A stretch of 64,000 bases of DNA from Porifericola rhodea (GCF_030506305.1 NZ_CP119421.1:3054501-3118500); one strand, 5' to 3'. Counted from the first letter of the stretch, positions 17,611-26,991 are shown. Numbers and translations: made by a program. Notes: generated by a model from the letters alone, not told the origin.

Positions 17611-19200
17611 ATGACACTTCAACAAGCTAAGGTAGCCCAGGTCAGCGATTTGGCTCCAGGTGAAATGAAGCAGGTAAATGTAGGAGATACTGAAATTTTA
17701 CTTGCTCGCTACAAAGATGATTTTTTTGCCACCGCCGCCCATTGTACCCATTATGGCGCACCCCTGATAGATGGGGCACTTCATGGCAAACGTGTGGTAT
17801 GCCCCTGGCACCATGCCTGTTTTGATGTAACAAACGGAGACCACATAGAGCCGCCTGGCTGCGACAGCCTTCCAAGTTTCGCTGTAAGTGTAGACGGAGA
17901 AGAGGTATATGTAACTGTACCGGAAGATGCCGCCACACAACGTACTCCCCAAATGCAAAACAGAGACCAGGCAAACCAGAAACTGTACTTAATAGTAGGA
18001 GGCGGTACTGCTGCTCAGTACGCGGCAGAAGCAATGCGTACTGAGGGGTTTAACGGAAAAATATTAATGATCACCCCAGAAGACGAAACACCTTACGACC
18101 GTGTAAATTGCAGTAAAGCTTATCTTCAGGATGATGCTCCTGACGATTGGATGCCTTTGCGGCCGCCTGAATTTTATCAGGAGCACGATATTGAGATAAT
18201 GCATGGTGTTAAAGTGGATGAGCTGGATGTAGATAAAAAAGAAGCTCTGTTATCTAATGGAGATACAATACATTACGATAAAGTATTGCTGGCTACAGGG
18301 GGTAAAGCCACTGCTCCGGACATACCGGGTGTGGAGTTAGACAATATATTTACGCTCCGCTCCATGAAAGATAGCAAGCAGATTAAAGAGCTTGTAAAAC
18401 AAAACAAGATCAAAAAAGCAATAGTATTGGGTGCTTCCTTTATTGGTATGGAAGGGGCCTGGAGCTTGAGTGAACTGGGATGTGAGGTAACGGTGGTCTC
18501 TCCTGATGAAATTCCCTTTGCCAAAGTCTGGGGGCAGGAAGTAGGTCAGATGATTCAGGACTTGCACAAGAGTAATGGTATTAATTTTCAGCTTAATAGT
18601 AAAGTAACCGAATTTAAAGGGACACAAAAAGTAAGCTCCGTAGTTCTGGATAATGGCGATAGCCTGCCGGCAGAATTAGTACTGATTGGGATAGGAGTAA
18701 AGCCTGCTACACAATTTGTAAAAGGCCTAAGTCTGGAAGAAGATGGTGGAGTTACCGTTGATGAACACTTTCAGGCAGCAAAAGATGTATATGCGGCGGG
18801 TGATATAGCTCATTTTCAGTACAAAGGAGAAAAGAAGCGTATTGAGCACTGGCGCGTAGCTTGCCAGCATGGACGTATTGCCGGTTACAATATGGCTGGT
18901 AAACCTGAAGTATATGATAGCGTGCCCTTCTTTTGGACAGGGCAGCAAGGTATAAAAATCAGGTACGTAGGTCATGTTAAAGATTTTGATGACATTATCT
19001 ATGATGGAAATATAGAAGATCAGGAGTTCATCGCTTACTACGTAAAAGATGGAGCAGTTAAAGCTGCTTTGGGGCTGAACAGAGATAAAGAAATGGTCAT
19101 AATAGAAGAGCTGATACGCATTGACCATATGCCAGTAGCTGCAAGTTTAAAGAACCCAGACTTTAAACTAGAGTCCTATTTTTTTCAGTTGGAGGTATAG
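17611..19200 (+). CDS. AIFM3-like Rieske [2Fe-2S] and FAD-dependent oxidoreductase
   Basis: A 529-residue two-part enzyme. Residues 1-105 form a Rieske domain with both ligand pairs, C45-x-H47 (HCTHYGAPL) and C64-x2-H67 (CPWHHACF). The rest is a FAD/NAD(P)H disulfide-reductase-like module: GGGTAAQYAAEAMR binds FAD, AIVLGASFIGMEGAWSLSELG is the NAD(P)H Rossmann loop, and DVYAAGDIAHF is the second FAD-binding motif. A small C-terminal reductase domain ends it. The fusion matches the AIFM3/ferredoxin-reductase family, in which electrons pass from NAD(P)H through FAD to the cluster or the reverse. No partner oxygenase is adjacent, so the acceptor is unknown. Confidence 0.92.
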   Translation: MTLQQAKVAQVSDLAPGEMKQVNVGDTEILLARYKDDFFATAAHCTHYGAPLIDGALHGKRVVCPWHHACFDVTNGDHIEPPGCDSLPSFAVSVDGEEVYVTVPEDAATQRTPQMQNRDQANQKLYLIVGGGTAAQYAAEAMRTEGFNGKILMITPEDETPYDRVNCSKAYLQDDAPDDWMPLRPPEFYQEHDIEIMHGVKVDELDVDKKEALLSNGDTIHYDKVLLATGGKATAPDIPGVELDNIFTLRSMKDSKQIKELVKQNKIKKAIVLGASFIGMEGAWSLSELGCEVTVVSPDEIPFAKVWGQEVGQMIQDLHKSNGINFQLNSKVTEFKGTQKVSSVVLDNGDSLPAELVLIGIGVKPATQFVKGLSLEEDGGVTVDEHFQAAKDVYAAGDIAHFQYKGEKKRIEHWRVACQHGRIAGYNMAGKPEVYDSVPFFWTGQQGIKIRYVGHVKDFDDIIYDGNIEDQEFIAYYVKDGAVKAALGLNRDKEMVIIEELIRIDHMPVAASLKNPDFKLESYFFQLEV

Positions 19201-19203
19201 GCC

Positions 19204-20199
19204 TTAAGAAGGGGGTGTTGTAAATGCTTGTATGAGCGCGCGTGCCACTTTGGTAGGAGAAGCGTGGCCAAGCAATACCTCCTGCTCTAGCTGCGCAAGT
19301 TCATGCTGTATTTTAGGATGTTGAAAAAACAGCTGTTTTAGTTGCTGCCCAAGTGCATCGTGTAGCCACTGTAGTCGCTGTTTTTCTCTTTGCTGCTGAA
19401 AAAATCCGTTCTGCTGTGTCTTTTGCTGATAATGGATTATTGCTTTCCATATTTTGTCCAGGCCTTTTTTTTCTATGGAAGAGCAGCTAAGTACTCTGGG
19501 GAGCACCTCACTTTCGGGTTTAGGAAACAGATGCAGCGCGTTTTCATACTCTTTTTTAGCCTTCATTGCTAAAGGTGTATTTTCTCCATCCGCTTTGTGG
19601 ATTACCAATATATCTGTCATTTCCATTATTCCTCTTTTTATACCCTGAAGCTCATCGCCTGCACCAGCAAGCATAAGTAAAAGAAAACAATCTACCATTT
19701 GGTGTACCAGCGTTTCGGATTGTCCTACTCCTACCGTTTCAATAAAAATAACATCATAGCCAGCTGCTTCGCATAGGAGCATACTCTCCCTGGTTTTTTG
19801 AGCTACACCTCCCAAATTATTTCCGGTAGAAGAGGGTCTGATAAAAGCCGAAGGGTTTAGCGACAACTCAGACATTCTGGTTTTATCACCTAAAATACTT
19901 CCTCTGCTAATTTCACTGCTCGGATCTATGGATAGTACCGCCAATCGGTGTCCCTGCTCAATCAAATAAGGGCCAATAGCATTAATAAATGTACTTTTGC
20001 CTACACCTGGTACTCCGGTAATACCCACTCTTATAGAGTTTCCACTATAGGGAAGGAGAGCCTCCAGCACATCAGCAGCAAGCTTCTGGTCAGAGTCCAG
20101 GCTGCTTTCCATTAAAGTTATCGCCCGGCTAAGTATAAAGCGTTTTCCACACTTAATTCCATCAATATATTCCTGTAAGCTAAGCCGCTTTCTAAGCAT
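19204..20199 (-). CDS. meaB: MeaB/ArgK-family G3E GTPase (methylmalonyl-CoA mutase chaperone)
   Basis: A 331-residue G3E GTPase. The Walker A motif is GVPGVGKST (residues 62-70), the Walker B/base-2 region is SIDPSSEISRGSILGDKTRM, and FIETVGVGQSETLVHQMVD and LVIHKADGEN follow. These are the signature blocks of MeaB/MMAA. The protein protects and reloads adenosylcobalamin in methylmalonyl-CoA mutase. The mutase genes are not in the window. The basic, glutamine-rich C-terminal region is the usual dimerisation arm. It is convergent with the Rieske gene, with 3 nt between the stops. Confidence 0.93.
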   Translation of the reverse strand: MLRKRLSLQEYIDGIKCGKRFILSRAITLMESSLDSDQKLAADVLEALLPYSGNSIRVGITGVPGVGKSTFINAIGPYLIEQGHRLAVLSIDPSSEISRGSILGDKTRMSELSLNPSAFIRPSSTGNNLGGVAQKTRESMLLCEAAGYDVIFIETVGVGQSETLVHQMVDCFLLLMLAGAGDELQGIKRGIMEMTDILVIHKADGENTPLAMKAKKEYENALHLFPKPESEVLPRVLSCSSIEKKGLDKIWKAIIHYQQKTQQNGFFQQQREKQRLQWLHDALGQQLKQLFFQHPKIQHELAQLEQEVLLGHASPTKVARALIQAFTTPPS

Positions 20200-20664
20200 T
20201 TTTAAGTGATGTAGAAGTAATAAAAAAGGTCATTTTAACAGATAAAGCTACTAATTATAGCACAATAAGGAATAGCTATGATTTAAGGAAAGTAGAGAAT
20301 ACAATTGTGAGTTTTAGTACTTCAAGCATAAAATTCTTTACTTTTTAAGGAGCATCAGGCACCTCCAAAACCCTCAAATATTCAATATGTAGTAAAAAGC
20401 TATCTTGTTAATTGTATTTTTTGAAGAATTTTCAAGCAATAAGGGGTTCCCAATAGTGCATATTTTAAATTATAATTATAAATATTTAATTTTGTGTATA
20501 TTTGATAAGTACCAAAAAGGTTGAGCAAGAGTAGGCTTCCAAAGCTGAAGTTACGATTGTAACTTTTCACGTCATATCACTTTGAAGAGGCTTCAAAAAA
20601 AACTGACCTTAGTTCAACTTTTTATAAAATACATACATAGCTCATTCTTACGAAGGAAAAAATT
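20200..20664. other. Intergenic region between meaB and the FecR-like gene
   Basis: A 465-nt AT-rich gap between divergent genes. It holds one exact -7 match (TATATTTG, 20497-20504) for the + gene, leaving a leader of about 155 nt. In that leader are two hairpins: AAGTTAC/GTAACTT (20548-20565) and TTTGAAG/CTTCAAA (20581-20597). No open frame or known RNA is recognised. The hairpins may act at the RNA level, but this is inference. Confidence 0.45.
20497..20504 (+). promoter_or_regulatory. Candidate -7 box for the FecR-like gene
   Basis: TATATTTG is an exact match to TAnnTTTG; the region upstream is AT-rich without a clear -33 TTTG. It lies 160 nt before the ATG. Confidence 0.4.
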
Positions 20665-21567
20665 ATGAAGATCAACAGAGTATTGCTGAATGCCGCTTTT
20701 ATTATGAGCTTGTTTCTGGCAAGCAATCAGTTTCTTTATGCTCAGGAGCAGGTATTTCAGGTACTTGCTCTGGATGGAGAGGTGATGTTTAAGAAAGGTG
20801 AGGAGTGGCAGGCAGTTGAATTGGGGCAGGCATTGCTTGCCAGCGATGTGTTAAAAGTAGAGGATAATGCTTATCTGGGTTTGGTGCATACTAATGGGCA
20901 TACCCTGGCCCTGGATAAGAAAGGTACTTATGAGGCTGGTCACCTAGCCAGCAAGATTAGACAAAACAAGCTTTCAGTAGCCAGCAAATACGCAGACCTG
21001 TATGTGCAAAACCTTAAAAACGGCTCTGCCAAAGCAAACCCTGCTGAGCGGGCTCTTGAACAGAAAAGAGTAAAAGTATTATTGCCTAATTCCGTAGATG
21101 TTTTTAACGATGAAGTAATACTCCGCTGGAAAAATGTGGCCCCGGTAGGTGAAAAGTATGAAGTGAAGCTTAAAAATATGTTTAACGAAGTGCTCATGGT
21201 GAAAGAGGTAGAGGATACTAAAGCCATACTTAATTTCAATGAAGATAAAATCTCTAAAGAGCGTATGATCATAGTTTCTGTAAACAGCACAGAATTTAAA
21301 GATCAGCAGTCTAATGATTATGGGATGAAGCACCTAACCGCAGAAGAAGCAGCGCCAATTGCACAGGAACTCAAAGAGCTAAAACTTGAAATTACAGATC
21401 AGCAGTCAGCCCTGGATAAACTTATTCTTGCCTCTTTCTACGAACAAAATAATCTGTTAGCCGATGCGCTTACCAATTATGAGTATGCTATTTCTCTGGC
21501 ACCAGAGGTAGAGGCATTTCAGGTAGCTTATGACCAGTTTATTTTTAGGAATGGACTTGCCAACTAA
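20665..21567 (+). CDS. Secreted FecR-like protein of unknown function
   Basis: A 300-residue exported protein. The signal peptide has the core VLLNAAFIMSLFLAS and a cut after YAQ. Residues 28-105 resemble a FecR-type domain (GEVMFKKGEEWQAVELGQAL, DNAYLGLVHTNGHTLALD). A beta-rich middle part (about 130-215) is followed by a helical C-terminus (about 225-295) with LILASFYEQNNLLADALTNY, which looks like one or two TPR units. It stands alone with a long leader and a strong terminator. Periplasmic location is likely; no catalytic motif is visible. Function unknown. Confidence 0.8.
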   Translation: MKINRVLLNAAFIMSLFLASNQFLYAQEQVFQVLALDGEVMFKKGEEWQAVELGQALLASDVLKVEDNAYLGLVHTNGHTLALDKKGTYEAGHLASKIRQNKLSVASKYADLYVQNLKNGSAKANPAERALEQKRVKVLLPNSVDVFNDEVILRWKNVAPVGEKYEVKLKNMFNEVLMVKEVEDTKAILNFNEDKISKERMIIVSVNSTEFKDQQSNDYGMKHLTAEEAAPIAQELKELKLEITDQQSALDKLILASFYEQNNLLADALTNYEYAISLAPEVEAFQVAYDQFIFRNGLAN

Positions 21568-21590
21568 AGATTATATGAATTTAATTTATA

Positions 21591-21616
21591 GAGCCGCTAC
21601 ATGCGGCTTTTTTTTT
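21591..21616 (+). terminator. Rho-independent terminator of the FecR-like gene
   Basis: AGCCGC (21592-21597), loop TACAT, GCGGCT (21603-21608), then a run of nine T. Confidence 0.92.
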
Positions 21617-21723
21617 ATGGAATAGCTGTTTCCTTCTAAGAGCGTTTTTTAGACATTCGCGTGTTTTTTTTCAGACATGTCATAACTTGCGACATCTAAA
21701 TTTTTGATAGAGAGGGAGTACTT

Positions 21724-22326
21724 ATGCTGGAAAAAATAGAAGAACTTGACCGTCAACTTTTCTTATTCCTGAACGGACTGCATACCGAATGGCTGGATGT
21801 GCTTATGTACTGGATTACCTACAAATACACATGGTTTCCGGTTTACGCACTGCTCATTGCCATTGTAGTAATTAAATATAAATGGAAAGGCGCACTGATC
21901 ATGGTGTCGGTAGTAGCTGCTGTAGGTCTGGCAGACCAACTCACCTCTGGCTTTATGAAACCCTATTTTGGAAGGCTAAGACCCTGCCATGAGCCAGATA
22001 TTAGCTCTATTATTAATATAGTAGCAGGCTGTGGAGGACGTTTTGGCTTTGCTTCTTCTCATGCTTCTACCACATTTGCTTTAGCTACCGCACTCTGGTT
22101 ATTGCTTAAAGATTGGAGCCGGTGGTTTGTCTGGGGCTTTTTATGGGCCACAATCGTAGCATATAGTCGTGTGTATGTAGGCGTACATTACCCCGCAGAC
22201 ATAACTGTTGGCGCAGTAGGAGGAATGCTCTGCGGTTGGCTGGTAGTGCAACTGCACCTATGGCTGACCAACCGCTTAGCGGGTACACCTATTTCTTCCA
22301 AATACCTAGAGCAAAATGCCAGCTAA
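21724..22326 (+). CDS. PAP2-family membrane phosphatase
   Basis: A 200-residue integral membrane phosphatase with about five or six helices. The three PAP2 catalytic motifs are present: KPYFGRLRPC (K-x6-RP), FASSHAS (variant of PSGH with the key histidine) and SRVYVGVHYPADI (SR-x5-H-x3-D). Members dephosphorylate undecaprenyl pyrophosphate or phosphatidate on the periplasmic side; which is used here cannot be told. The gene starts 108 nt after the terminator of the previous gene and its stop overlaps that of convergent ribE by 4 nt. Confidence 0.92.
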   Translation: MLEKIEELDRQLFLFLNGLHTEWLDVLMYWITYKYTWFPVYALLIAIVVIKYKWKGALIMVSVVAAVGLADQLTSGFMKPYFGRLRPCHEPDISSIINIVAGCGGRFGFASSHASTTFALATALWLLLKDWSRWFVWGFLWATIVAYSRVYVGVHYPADITVGAVGGMLCGWLVVQLHLWLTNRLAGTPISSKYLEQNAS

Positions 22327-22919
22327 GAGCGTTGGCGAGCAATTACCTTACTAATGTATTTGCCAATGACATCAAACTCAAGGTTGACCTCAGCACCAAC
22401 TGTTAATTGATGAAAATTGGTGTGCTCATAAGTATAAGGGATAATGGCTACCCGAAAAGAATTATCAGTAGAGTTAAAACAGGTAAGGCTAACTCCATTA
22501 ATTGTAATTGAGCCTTTTTCTACTGTCAGGTATTCCGGGTTATTGGTTTCATAAACAAAGTCAAAAAGCCAGCTTCCTTCTTCTTCCTGTATCTGTGTAC
22601 ATTTAGCCGTCAGGTCTACATGACCCTGCACAATGTGGCCATCAAACCTTCCGTGTGCAGGCATACAACGCTCAAGATTTACCTTACTTCCCTTTTGTAA
22701 TGCACCAAGGTTACTTCTTTTCAGAGTTTCGTCAATGGCAGTTACCTTGTAGGTTTCATCGGTTAGAGAAGTAACCGTAAGGCATACGCCATTGTGGCAT
22801 ACGCTCTGATCTATTTTAAGTTCAGGAGTGAGGTGGCTACTAATTTCAAAGTGCTGATTGCTGCCTTCTTCTACAATATCAACAACTTCGCCTATAGCTT
22901 CTATTATTCCGGTAAACAT
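22323..22919 (-). CDS. ribE: Riboflavin synthase alpha subunit
   Basis: A 198-residue enzyme with the two tandem lumazine-binding barrels. The start MFTGIIEAIG is canonical, followed by CHNGVCLTV in barrel 1 and INGVSLTCFN in barrel 2, with GHIVQGHVD between. It converts two 6,7-dimethyl-8-ribityllumazine molecules into riboflavin and a pyrimidine by-product in the cytoplasm. A 7-bp hairpin (AGGTTTA/TAAACCT, 22928-22947) lies just upstream of the start but no FMN riboswitch is visible. Other rib genes are not adjacent. Confidence 0.97.
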   Translation of the reverse strand: MFTGIIEAIGEVVDIVEEGSNQHFEISSHLTPELKIDQSVCHNGVCLTVTSLTDETYKVTAIDETLKRSNLGALQKGSKVNLERCMPAHGRFDGHIVQGHVDLTAKCTQIQEEEGSWLFDFVYETNNPEYLTVEKGSITINGVSLTCFNSTDNSFRVAIIPYTYEHTNFHQLTVGAEVNLEFDVIGKYISKVIARQRS

Positions 22920-22927
22920 AATTCATG

Positions 22928-22947
22928 AGGTTTAGACATGTAAACCT
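22928..22947. other. Short inverted repeat upstream of ribE
   Basis: AGGTTTA (22928-22934), loop GACATG, TAAACCT (22941-22947). It lies 8 nt before the ribE start and 50 nt after the stop of the upstream gene. No T-run follows on either strand, so it is not a normal terminator. It could affect ribE translation or be an operator. Confidence 0.35.
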
Positions 22948-22996
22948 AAACAATAAGCCTGGAAGTTCGGAAACTAAAAGAGAAAATTGCTCTTTT

Positions 22997-25900
22997 CTAC
23001 CGGCTTGCTGCCTGAAAAATAGCCGAAGGATGTGTTTTTAGAAACTCCAGCAGATCGGCCATTTGCTGCTTATCAATCTGATTTTCCAGGCCAGAAGGCA
23101 TAGCAGAAACTCCAATGTCTTTGATCTCCGCAATGTCATTGCGTTGTATGGTATGCTCATTGGCACTTAAGTCTGTCAGGTTTAGAGCACTTACAGATTC
23201 TGAACTGATGATACCAGAGAACTGCTTGTCGCTACTGAGCCTGATCTGCCAAAACTCAAAGCCGTCGGCAATAGATTTATTAGGCATCAGTATATCTTGC
23301 ATAATGGCTTCTTTACTTCTGTTTCTTACTGCAGACAAGTCCGGACCTATACTGGTACCAAGTTGTCCCCCAAACTGATGACAGCGAGCGCAACTTTCAC
23401 TAAAAATATTTAACCCTCTTTTTGCGTTACCTTCCAAAGTAAGTGCCTGCCGATAGTTTTTGAGTACCTGAGCTTCATCAGGCTTACTGTCGGCCAATAA
23501 GCTACGAGCTTTAACCCTTACAGCCTCGGTGTCATGGTTCATCAGTTCTACGCTTCTTCTCCAACCGATAGTAGCAGGGCTTACCTGTTCTTTTTCCACT
23601 GCCTGGAGTAGTAATAGCATACGTTCATCGCTATTGGCAAATACATTGATTGCTTCATCTCTAAGTTCAGGGGTAAGGCTTGGCCATTTTTCCAATACAA
23701 ATGTGCAGGGAGCCAAATCATAGGTGTGTTGTAAGCTTTGAATGGCTGCTTTTTGTACCAGCACGGGCTCTTGTGGTTGTAGTAGTTGCAGTAGTTGTTT
23801 CCAGTAGCGTTCCGGCGCAGTACTTGCCAACAGCTGTATGGCGTCCATACGCCAGTAAGGGTCTGCCTTTTGGTCTGAAATAGCATCTAAAGCCATTAGT
23901 ACTGTAGAACTCAGTTGGGTTTCATCTTTAGGACTATCCAGCGCAGCAATTAAACGTAAAGCTGCTGATCTAAGCTGAGGGCTGGTTGCAGGCTTAACCA
24001 GGGTAATCAACTTACGGTACAGACTGGGAGAGACATCATGTGGCGAAACAGTATGTGCTAACCCTGTTAGAGAGGCTGCCTGCCACCACTGAAGTTCCTG
24101 ATCTTTTGCTGTGGCCCTATCAATCAACTTTTCTATGGCTTGGGTATTTCCAGAATGTCCGATCATGCTTGCTATTTTGCTGAATAGGGGAGCGGCTATT
24201 TCTTCCTGTTCTTCAGTAAGATCAGCCAGAGCCAAGTCTAACCATTTCGCTTCTTGCTGATGAGCAGAGCTTAATGCAGCATATTGTACCCACTCGTCAT
24301 GAAGGTCTTTTTTTAGCAATTGCCAGTTAAGTTGTTGGGCTTTAGGTTCCTGAATAGCGCCCAGTGTGCATATTAGCTGAAAGCGTACTTTAGCATTTTC
24401 ATCATTTATCAACTGGTATAAAGCATCTTTTACTGCTGATGATTGCTGCAGATATCTTTCTGAAATTTTGATAGCGTTTTCCCTTAGCCCGGCTTCTTCA
24501 TCCTGCAAAGCTATTAATAGATGTTCGTCGTCCAGTGCATTCAGCCCTTCTAAAGTCCAGAGGGCATGCAGCCTGCCTTCCGCCATCTCATGATTTTTTA
24601 GCATCTGCTGGAGTAGGTTTACCTGCTCGCTAGCCTGGCGATCAACCAGAAGGCGCTGGGCGTGTCTGCGCCACCATAGGTTGGGGTGCGCTAGCTTTTC
24701 TACCAATGCTGCATTAGTCTCATTACCTAAATTGATATTATCTAAAAATGACATTTTTGCTGCGCCCTCAGGCACAATTCTATAAATTCTACCCTGTTGG
24801 GTGCCTTCATAAAGTTCACCAGACTCGTTTACTTCTTCTGCCATCCACTCGGGATGTTCAATAATTTTGCGATAGTAGTCTATAAGATAAAGTGCGCCAT
24901 CAGGTCCCTGATAAAAATTGACTGGACGAAACCAGCTATCCGTAGATGCCAGAAACTCCGAGTTTTCTAATAAGCGATCAGCCGTAAAAGTAGCACCATC
25001 GTCGCTAAGCACATCAGCATGTACCAGGTTGTGTACCGGCTCTGCAACAAATGCCACCTTTTTAAATGCTTCGGGAAAAAGATCAGCCTGATACCAATTG
25101 ACACCACAGGAAGAAGTTATAGTACCTACATCGGTAAGTAGTTGATGTTCAGGGTTTTTGGTGATTGGAAAAATTTCTACACCATAACCGTAAGTGGGAA
25201 GGTATTGACTAACTTCAGGGATAGCCAGATTAGGGTTGCGCTGTACGTAGGCTGCTGCGAGTACTTCATGAAATAGGTGGGTGGCATTGCTGGTCATCAG
25301 CATATGACCCCAGCTATCAAAACTAAGCCCAAACTGAGTCTCTCCAGAGAGTGCTTCCAACTCGTAGGTATCTGGTTTAAACCTTACATTTCTACCATTA
25401 GCATTGGTAGGAAGTTTAATTTCCGGCCTGTCGTCAAACCTGACCTCCTCTCCCTCACCACCAAATTTATCATGGAAAAATTTAGTAGAAACAGTACTTT
25501 CGTGGGCCAGGTAAATCCAGTTGTCCAGACCGTAGATAGGTGTATTCAGGTTATGCTGCGGGTTGGAGCGGGCAAATCCGGTAAGTATTTTTTCTTTAAG
25601 ATCAGCCTTCCCATCGTTATCACTATCTTCCAGATACCATACATTGGGGGCGTCAGTAACAAGTACGCCTTTCTTCCAGCGCATGATGCCAGTAGGAAGT
25701 ATAAGACTATCCGCAAATACCGTACTTTTGTCGGGTAAACCATCATTGTCGGTATCTTCCAGCAATTTTACCTTACCGCTGCCGGCTATATCCAGCGGAT
25801 AGCCATGCATCTCTACCACATACATTCGCCCAAACTCATCCACCTCCATAGCTACAGGGTCTGCTACCAAAGGTTCTGCTGCTACAAGTTCTATGCGAAA

Positions 25901-26017
25901 GCCTTCCATAATTTCAAAATTGCTGCTTAATTCTTCTGGATTTACGGCAAAATCCAAGGTGTTTTGCTGGCAGGCGGCAAGGCCTACCAACAAAAAAAAG
26001 GGCGATACATTCTTCAT
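22997..26017 (-). CDS. PVC-type CxxCH heme-binding dehydrogenase-like lipoprotein with HEAT-like repeats
   Basis: A 1006-residue lipoprotein. The N-terminal signal ends in the lipobox LAAC (C16), so it is lipid-anchored in the envelope. Residues 30-420 form a soluble glucose/sorbosone dehydrogenase-like propeller (EMHGYPLDIAGSGKVKLLED, GPDGALYLIDYYRKIIEHP). Residues 430-830 are helical repeats of HEAT type. A cytochrome c domain follows, with one heme site in ESCARCHQFGG (about 874-878) and IGPDLSAVRNRSKEAIMQDI. This order fits the TIGR02604/TIGR02603 family common in Planctomycetes and Bacteroidota, thought to oxidise sugars or polyols. Substrate unknown. It is divergent from tetR. Confidence 0.9.
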   Translation of the reverse strand: MKNVSPFFLLVGLAACQQNTLDFAVNPEELSSNFEIMEGFRIELVAAEPLVADPVAMEVDEFGRMYVVEMHGYPLDIAGSGKVKLLEDTDNDGLPDKSTVFADSLILPTGIMRWKKGVLVTDAPNVWYLEDSDNDGKADLKEKILTGFARSNPQHNLNTPIYGLDNWIYLAHESTVSTKFFHDKFGGEGEEVRFDDRPEIKLPTNANGRNVRFKPDTYELEALSGETQFGLSFDSWGHMLMTSNATHLFHEVLAAAYVQRNPNLAIPEVSQYLPTYGYGVEIFPITKNPEHQLLTDVGTITSSCGVNWYQADLFPEAFKKVAFVAEPVHNLVHADVLSDDGATFTADRLLENSEFLASTDSWFRPVNFYQGPDGALYLIDYYRKIIEHPEWMAEEVNESGELYEGTQQGRIYRIVPEGAAKMSFLDNINLGNETNAALVEKLAHPNLWWRRHAQRLLVDRQASEQVNLLQQMLKNHEMAEGRLHALWTLEGLNALDDEHLLIALQDEEAGLRENAIKISERYLQQSSAVKDALYQLINDENAKVRFQLICTLGAIQEPKAQQLNWQLLKKDLHDEWVQYAALSSAHQQEAKWLDLALADLTEEQEEIAAPLFSKIASMIGHSGNTQAIEKLIDRATAKDQELQWWQAASLTGLAHTVSPHDVSPSLYRKLITLVKPATSPQLRSAALRLIAALDSPKDETQLSSTVLMALDAISDQKADPYWRMDAIQLLASTAPERYWKQLLQLLQPQEPVLVQKAAIQSLQHTYDLAPCTFVLEKWPSLTPELRDEAINVFANSDERMLLLLQAVEKEQVSPATIGWRRSVELMNHDTEAVRVKARSLLADSKPDEAQVLKNYRQALTLEGNAKRGLNIFSESCARCHQFGGQLGTSIGPDLSAVRNRSKEAIMQDILMPNKSIADGFEFWQIRLSSDKQFSGIISSESVSALNLTDLSANEHTIQRNDIAEIKDIGVSAMPSGLENQIDKQQMADLLEFLKTHPSAIFQAASR

Positions 26018-26173
26018 AAGGCTTAGTGTGTGTAGCGTAGTAGTAATAATGAATAATTTATGGATTTAGCCTCTATGAATCAATAGCTACCGACAATGGG
26101 CGAACATCTAATCTCCTGAAAATTCAGATTCTTTGGGGATGTATCTATTACGATGACAGTATTTAAAAAAAAA

Positions 26174-26189
26174 TTAAACACGTGTTTAA
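26174..26189. promoter_or_regulatory. Predicted TetR operator, site 1
   Basis: TTAAACACGTGTTTAA is a perfect 16-bp palindrome, 39 nt upstream of the tetR -7 box. Two further copies of the TTAAACA-N2-TGTTTAA pattern lie before the efflux genes. The placement suggests autoregulation of tetR; an effect on the divergent lipoprotein gene is also possible. Confidence 0.75.
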
Positions 26190-26228
26190 AAAACTTATTT
26201 AAAGTTATGGTCGTTAATAAGAAAAGTC

Positions 26229-26236
26229 TAATTTTG
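26229..26236 (+). promoter_or_regulatory. Candidate -7 box for tetR
   Basis: TAATTTTG matches TAnnTTTG and lies 96 nt before the ATG at 26332. Operator site 1 is upstream of where its -33 box would be. Confidence 0.45.
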
Positions 26237-26331
26237 TAGGAGTGCAGAACTAGATTTTTAGTAGTTTAAGTTACTCTGTTTAATAGAACAGGGAATCTTA
26301 TATTGATGATTTTAAGACACAGTATATAGTT

Positions 26332-26967
26332 ATGGCTGAACATATTCAAACTGAAGAAGATAATACCGAACAGAAAATACGCCAGGTAGCAAAGCGCCTG
26401 TTTACAGAGCGTGGTTATGCTGGTACCAAAATTCGGGATGTAGCTGAAGAGGCGGGAGTAAATATTGCACTTTTAAATTATTACTTCAGAAGTAAAGAAC
26501 GCCTTTATGAATCTATTCTTAGTGAAAATTTTGAAGAGTATGCCTCTGCTATCAGCGAGACGCTTAATGCACAAGATATTCCTTTGCATACCAGAATTAA
26601 AGCTTATGTATCTCAATTGATAGAGCATCTGGAAAATAATCCTGATTTGCCATTTTTTATTATGAGTGAATGTCGTAACAACTCTGAGTTTTGTGTGCAC
26701 ATTATGGATAAAAAGATGAGAAAGTTTAATGAGTCTGTATTAGCCCAGCAACTTAAAAAAGAAGCTGAAAAAGGAAATATCCGTACTATAGACCCCATGC
26801 ATTTTGAACATATGGTAGTTGCTCAGATTGTAATGCCTTTTCTGGGAGCTCCTGTTTTTAAGCACGTACACCAGATGGATGACGTAAGTTTTAAGAAATT
26901 TATGGATGAGCAAAAAGATATCGTTCCGGATATGATTATGGCTTATCTAAAAAATACCCAGGAATAG
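26332..26967 (+). CDS. TetR-family transcriptional regulator of the RND operon
   Basis: A 211-residue TetR protein. The N-terminal HTH (about 14-60) includes VAKRLFTERGYAGTKIRDVA and EEAGVNIALLNYYFRSKERL, the recognition helix followed by the usual YYF-x-SK motif. The all-helical C-terminal part would bind an inducer. It lies directly upstream of the tolC-adaptor-permease operon in the same direction. The three palindromes around it (26174, 26992, 27061) are the likely binding sites, so it probably represses both itself and the pump. Inducer unknown. Confidence 0.92.
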   Translation: MAEHIQTEEDNTEQKIRQVAKRLFTERGYAGTKIRDVAEEAGVNIALLNYYFRSKERLYESILSENFEEYASAISETLNAQDIPLHTRIKAYVSQLIEHLENNPDLPFFIMSECRNNSEFCVHIMDKKMRKFNESVLAQQLKKEAEKGNIRTIDPMHFEHMVVAQIVMPFLGAPVFKHVHQMDDVSFKKFMDEQKDIVPDMIMAYLKNTQE

Positions 26968-26991
26968 CTGGAAATTTTTTTTATTTCCTAA

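Larger units (their letters stand above)
26018..26331. other. Divergent intergenic region before tetR
   Basis: A 314-nt gap between the divergent CxxCH lipoprotein and tetR genes. It contains the TTAAACAC/GTGTTTAA palindrome (26174-26189) and a -7 box TAATTTTG (26229-26236) for tetR. Nothing else is recognised. Confidence 0.5.

Noticed and set aside
17642-18034. 130-residue - strand frame inside the Rieske gene
   Set aside because: Shadow frame; the + strand frame carries all Rieske and FAD motifs.
22920-22996. FMN riboswitch before ribE
   Set aside because: The gap is only 77 nt and lacks the conserved FMN aptamer; only a short hairpin is present.
25277-25738. 153-residue + strand frame inside the CxxCH lipoprotein gene
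   Set aside because: Antisense to a clear gene with conserved domains; no independent support.
26970-26988. Terminator after tetR
   Set aside because: GGAAAT/ATTTCC is a short AT-rich stem with an all-T loop and no T-run behind it.
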